NCBI GenBank assembly: GCA_003225295.1
Contig: QHYZ01000115.1
Location: 1-55,647, forward strand
DNA length: 55,647 nucleotides
Direction of reading: 5' to 3'
Source: Acidobacteriota bacterium
GTDB taxonomy: Bacteria > Acidobacteriota > Terriglobia > Acidiferrales > UBA7541
Shown piece after piece: positions 54,788 to 55,647 of the stretch. Each line of letters starts with the position of its first letter. Position 1 is the first letter of the stretch. Below the pieces are notes generated by a model. That model did no database searches. It worked only from the letters and a program-made list of their open reading frames with translations, and was not told the DNA's origin. The position numbers were made by a program, and so were the translations under genes.

Positions 54788-55395
54788 ATGCCAAGCCCAG
54801 CCAAAGCCTACATCGCAATGATCACCGCACTTGCCTCGGCCGTACTTGTTGTCGTGACCTCTCGATGGAATCCGGAAAACCTCGGGCGCTTCGTCCTGTT
54901 CTTCGCGCTGGCGACGCTGGCCTCCGCAATGAAGATCCGCCTCCCGGGCTTCAAGACAACGATCTCCATAAACTTTGTCTTTGTTCTGATCGGCCTCGCT
55001 TTGTTCAGCTTTGGCGAGACTGTGCTGATCGGTCTAGGCGGGGCGCTCGTGCAGTCGCTCTGGAAGACGCGGAGTCGGCCCAAGCCGGTGCAGGTGCTTT
55101 TCAATGCGGCATGTCTGACGGTTTGTACGGCGGCGGCGTTTTGGATTTCGCACGCTATTCCCGCGGGATTGAATTCTGTGGCAGCGATGATGGTCCTGGG
55201 AGCCTGCGTCTACGTGGTGCTAAACACCGGACTGGTCTCGCTAGTCATCGCCTTGGCGGAGGGCCGGCCTCTAAGAGATCTCTGGTCCTCTTGTTATGAA
55301 TGGACCTTCCCGTACTTTCTTGTGGGCGCGGCTGTGGCAGGTCTGGCTAGCCCAACTTCCACGGTTTTCAGGGCCGGATCCTTTGTTTTCTATGA
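54788..55395 (+). pseudogene. Membrane sensor domain truncated by an insertion sequence
   Basis: About 200 residues of multi-helix membrane protein that align along their length with the sensor of the c-di-GMP enzyme at 49864-52311: MKIRLPGFKTTISINFVFVL against LLKVRLPGIKATMSANFLFI, and EWTFPYFLVGAAVAGLASP against LWAFPYYLLGALIACGVS. The paralogue continues into a linker and HD-GYP domain; here homology ends near GSFVF (about 55390), where the opposite-strand transposase gene begins. The frame then runs about 30 codons into insertion-sequence DNA and stops at 55483. ATG 54788 is chosen with AGGAGG upstream; 54764 is an alternative. The signalling domains have been separated or lost. Confidence 0.72.
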
Positions 55396-55647
55396 CTTAG
55401 GATTTTTTTCGTCACTACGTGTGCTGACCTGCCAGGATTTGATGGGCTGCATCACCTCGGCGGGGATGCGGAGCGTGGCGTAAGTTTGGCGGTGCTCGGG
55501 TTCAGGGATAGTGGCTTTGCGAATGGTCAGTACGCGGCCCTGGTGATCTTCGGGCAGGACAATGCTGATGACCTGATGGGTTCGGAGTAGATCGCGAATG
55601 GTCCCCCAGGAGGTGTGCACGCCGGCCTGCAAGAAGCGGTGCTCGAT
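55390..55647 (-). mobile_element. 3' end of an insertion sequence: transposase C-terminus
   Basis: The minus-strand frame is open from the window edge to a stop at 55390-55392 and encodes the last ~85 residues of a transposase: EHRFLQAGVHTSWGTIRDLL, HQVISIVLPEDHQGRVLTIR, and PEPEHRQTYATLRIPAEVMQ. The TSWGTIRDLL...PEPEH pattern resembles C-termini of IS4/IS1634-type transposases, but the catalytic DDE core lies outside the window, so the family is provisional. One element end should lie between about 55380 and 55420. Its insertion interrupts the sensor gene. Confidence 0.65.

Overview
The window reads like a chromosomal segment of a soil-type bacterium of the Acidobacteriota. This is an inference from gene style: dense housekeeping and catabolic genes, GC near 57-60% by eye, a secreted S8 protease ending in tandem SVVWGN hexapeptides, Dabb and ABM-like proteins, and a CCAEP-tail radical SAM protein. 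No rRNA gene, CRISPR array or phage module is visible.

Layout. 0.1-7.2 kb: a small CxxC membrane protein, an SDR oxidoreductase, a secreted metallo-hydrolase, a Dabb protein, a PPK2 kinase and an Omp85/BamA-like outer-membrane protein. 7.6-13 kb: an APC permease, lgt, the 5' stub of a deleted amidohydrolase, and acnA. 13-16.2 kb: a radical SAM protein ending in a Cys-Cys-Ala-Glu-Pro tail, followed by an ATP-grasp ligase and yggX. 16.8-24.4 kb: a HAD hydrolase, zwf, glk, a frameshifted HEGGH membrane protein, mmsA, a Rieske oxygenase and gntK, which together feed sugar phosphates and small acids into central metabolism. 24.4-28.2 kb: TPM protein, nucleotidyltransferase and LemA on the minus strand, then a GcvT-like protein. 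28.7-37.7 kb: class III aminotransferase, M28 and P1 peptidases, an amino-acid permease, a VOC protein and an S9 peptidase, a peptide and amino-acid catabolism block. 45.6-49.8 kb: a tightly overlapping Opp/Dpp-type importer operon with only one ATPase. 49.9-55.6 kb: a GGDEF/HD-GYP c-di-GMP enzyme, a broken subtilase, a paralogous membrane sensor cut off by an insertion sequence, and the 3' end of that element's transposase at the window edge.

Gene decay is concentrated in 38-55 kb. An FAD oxidoreductase carries an amber codon and a frameshift. A DUF72 gene is reduced to its first ~60 codons. A zinc metallopeptidase and the subtilase are each broken by a 4-bp tandem duplication (CTAA and TTAG), and the subtilase also by 5 extra bases inside its catalytic Gly-Thr-Ser motif. 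Removing these few bases restores continuous frames of 333 and 649 codons.

The most unusual object is a tRNA-Cys-like gene (anticodon GCA, U73, encoded CCA) at 44.0-44.1 kb. It folds best with an 8-bp acceptor and a 4-bp T stem and has a ~31-nt variable region, unlike an ordinary tRNA-Cys. It lies beside a low-GC two-gene cassette and upstream of a rhodanese with a structured, terminator-bearing leader. The CCAEP-tail radical SAM/ATP-grasp pair is the best candidate for an uncharacterised biosynthetic system.
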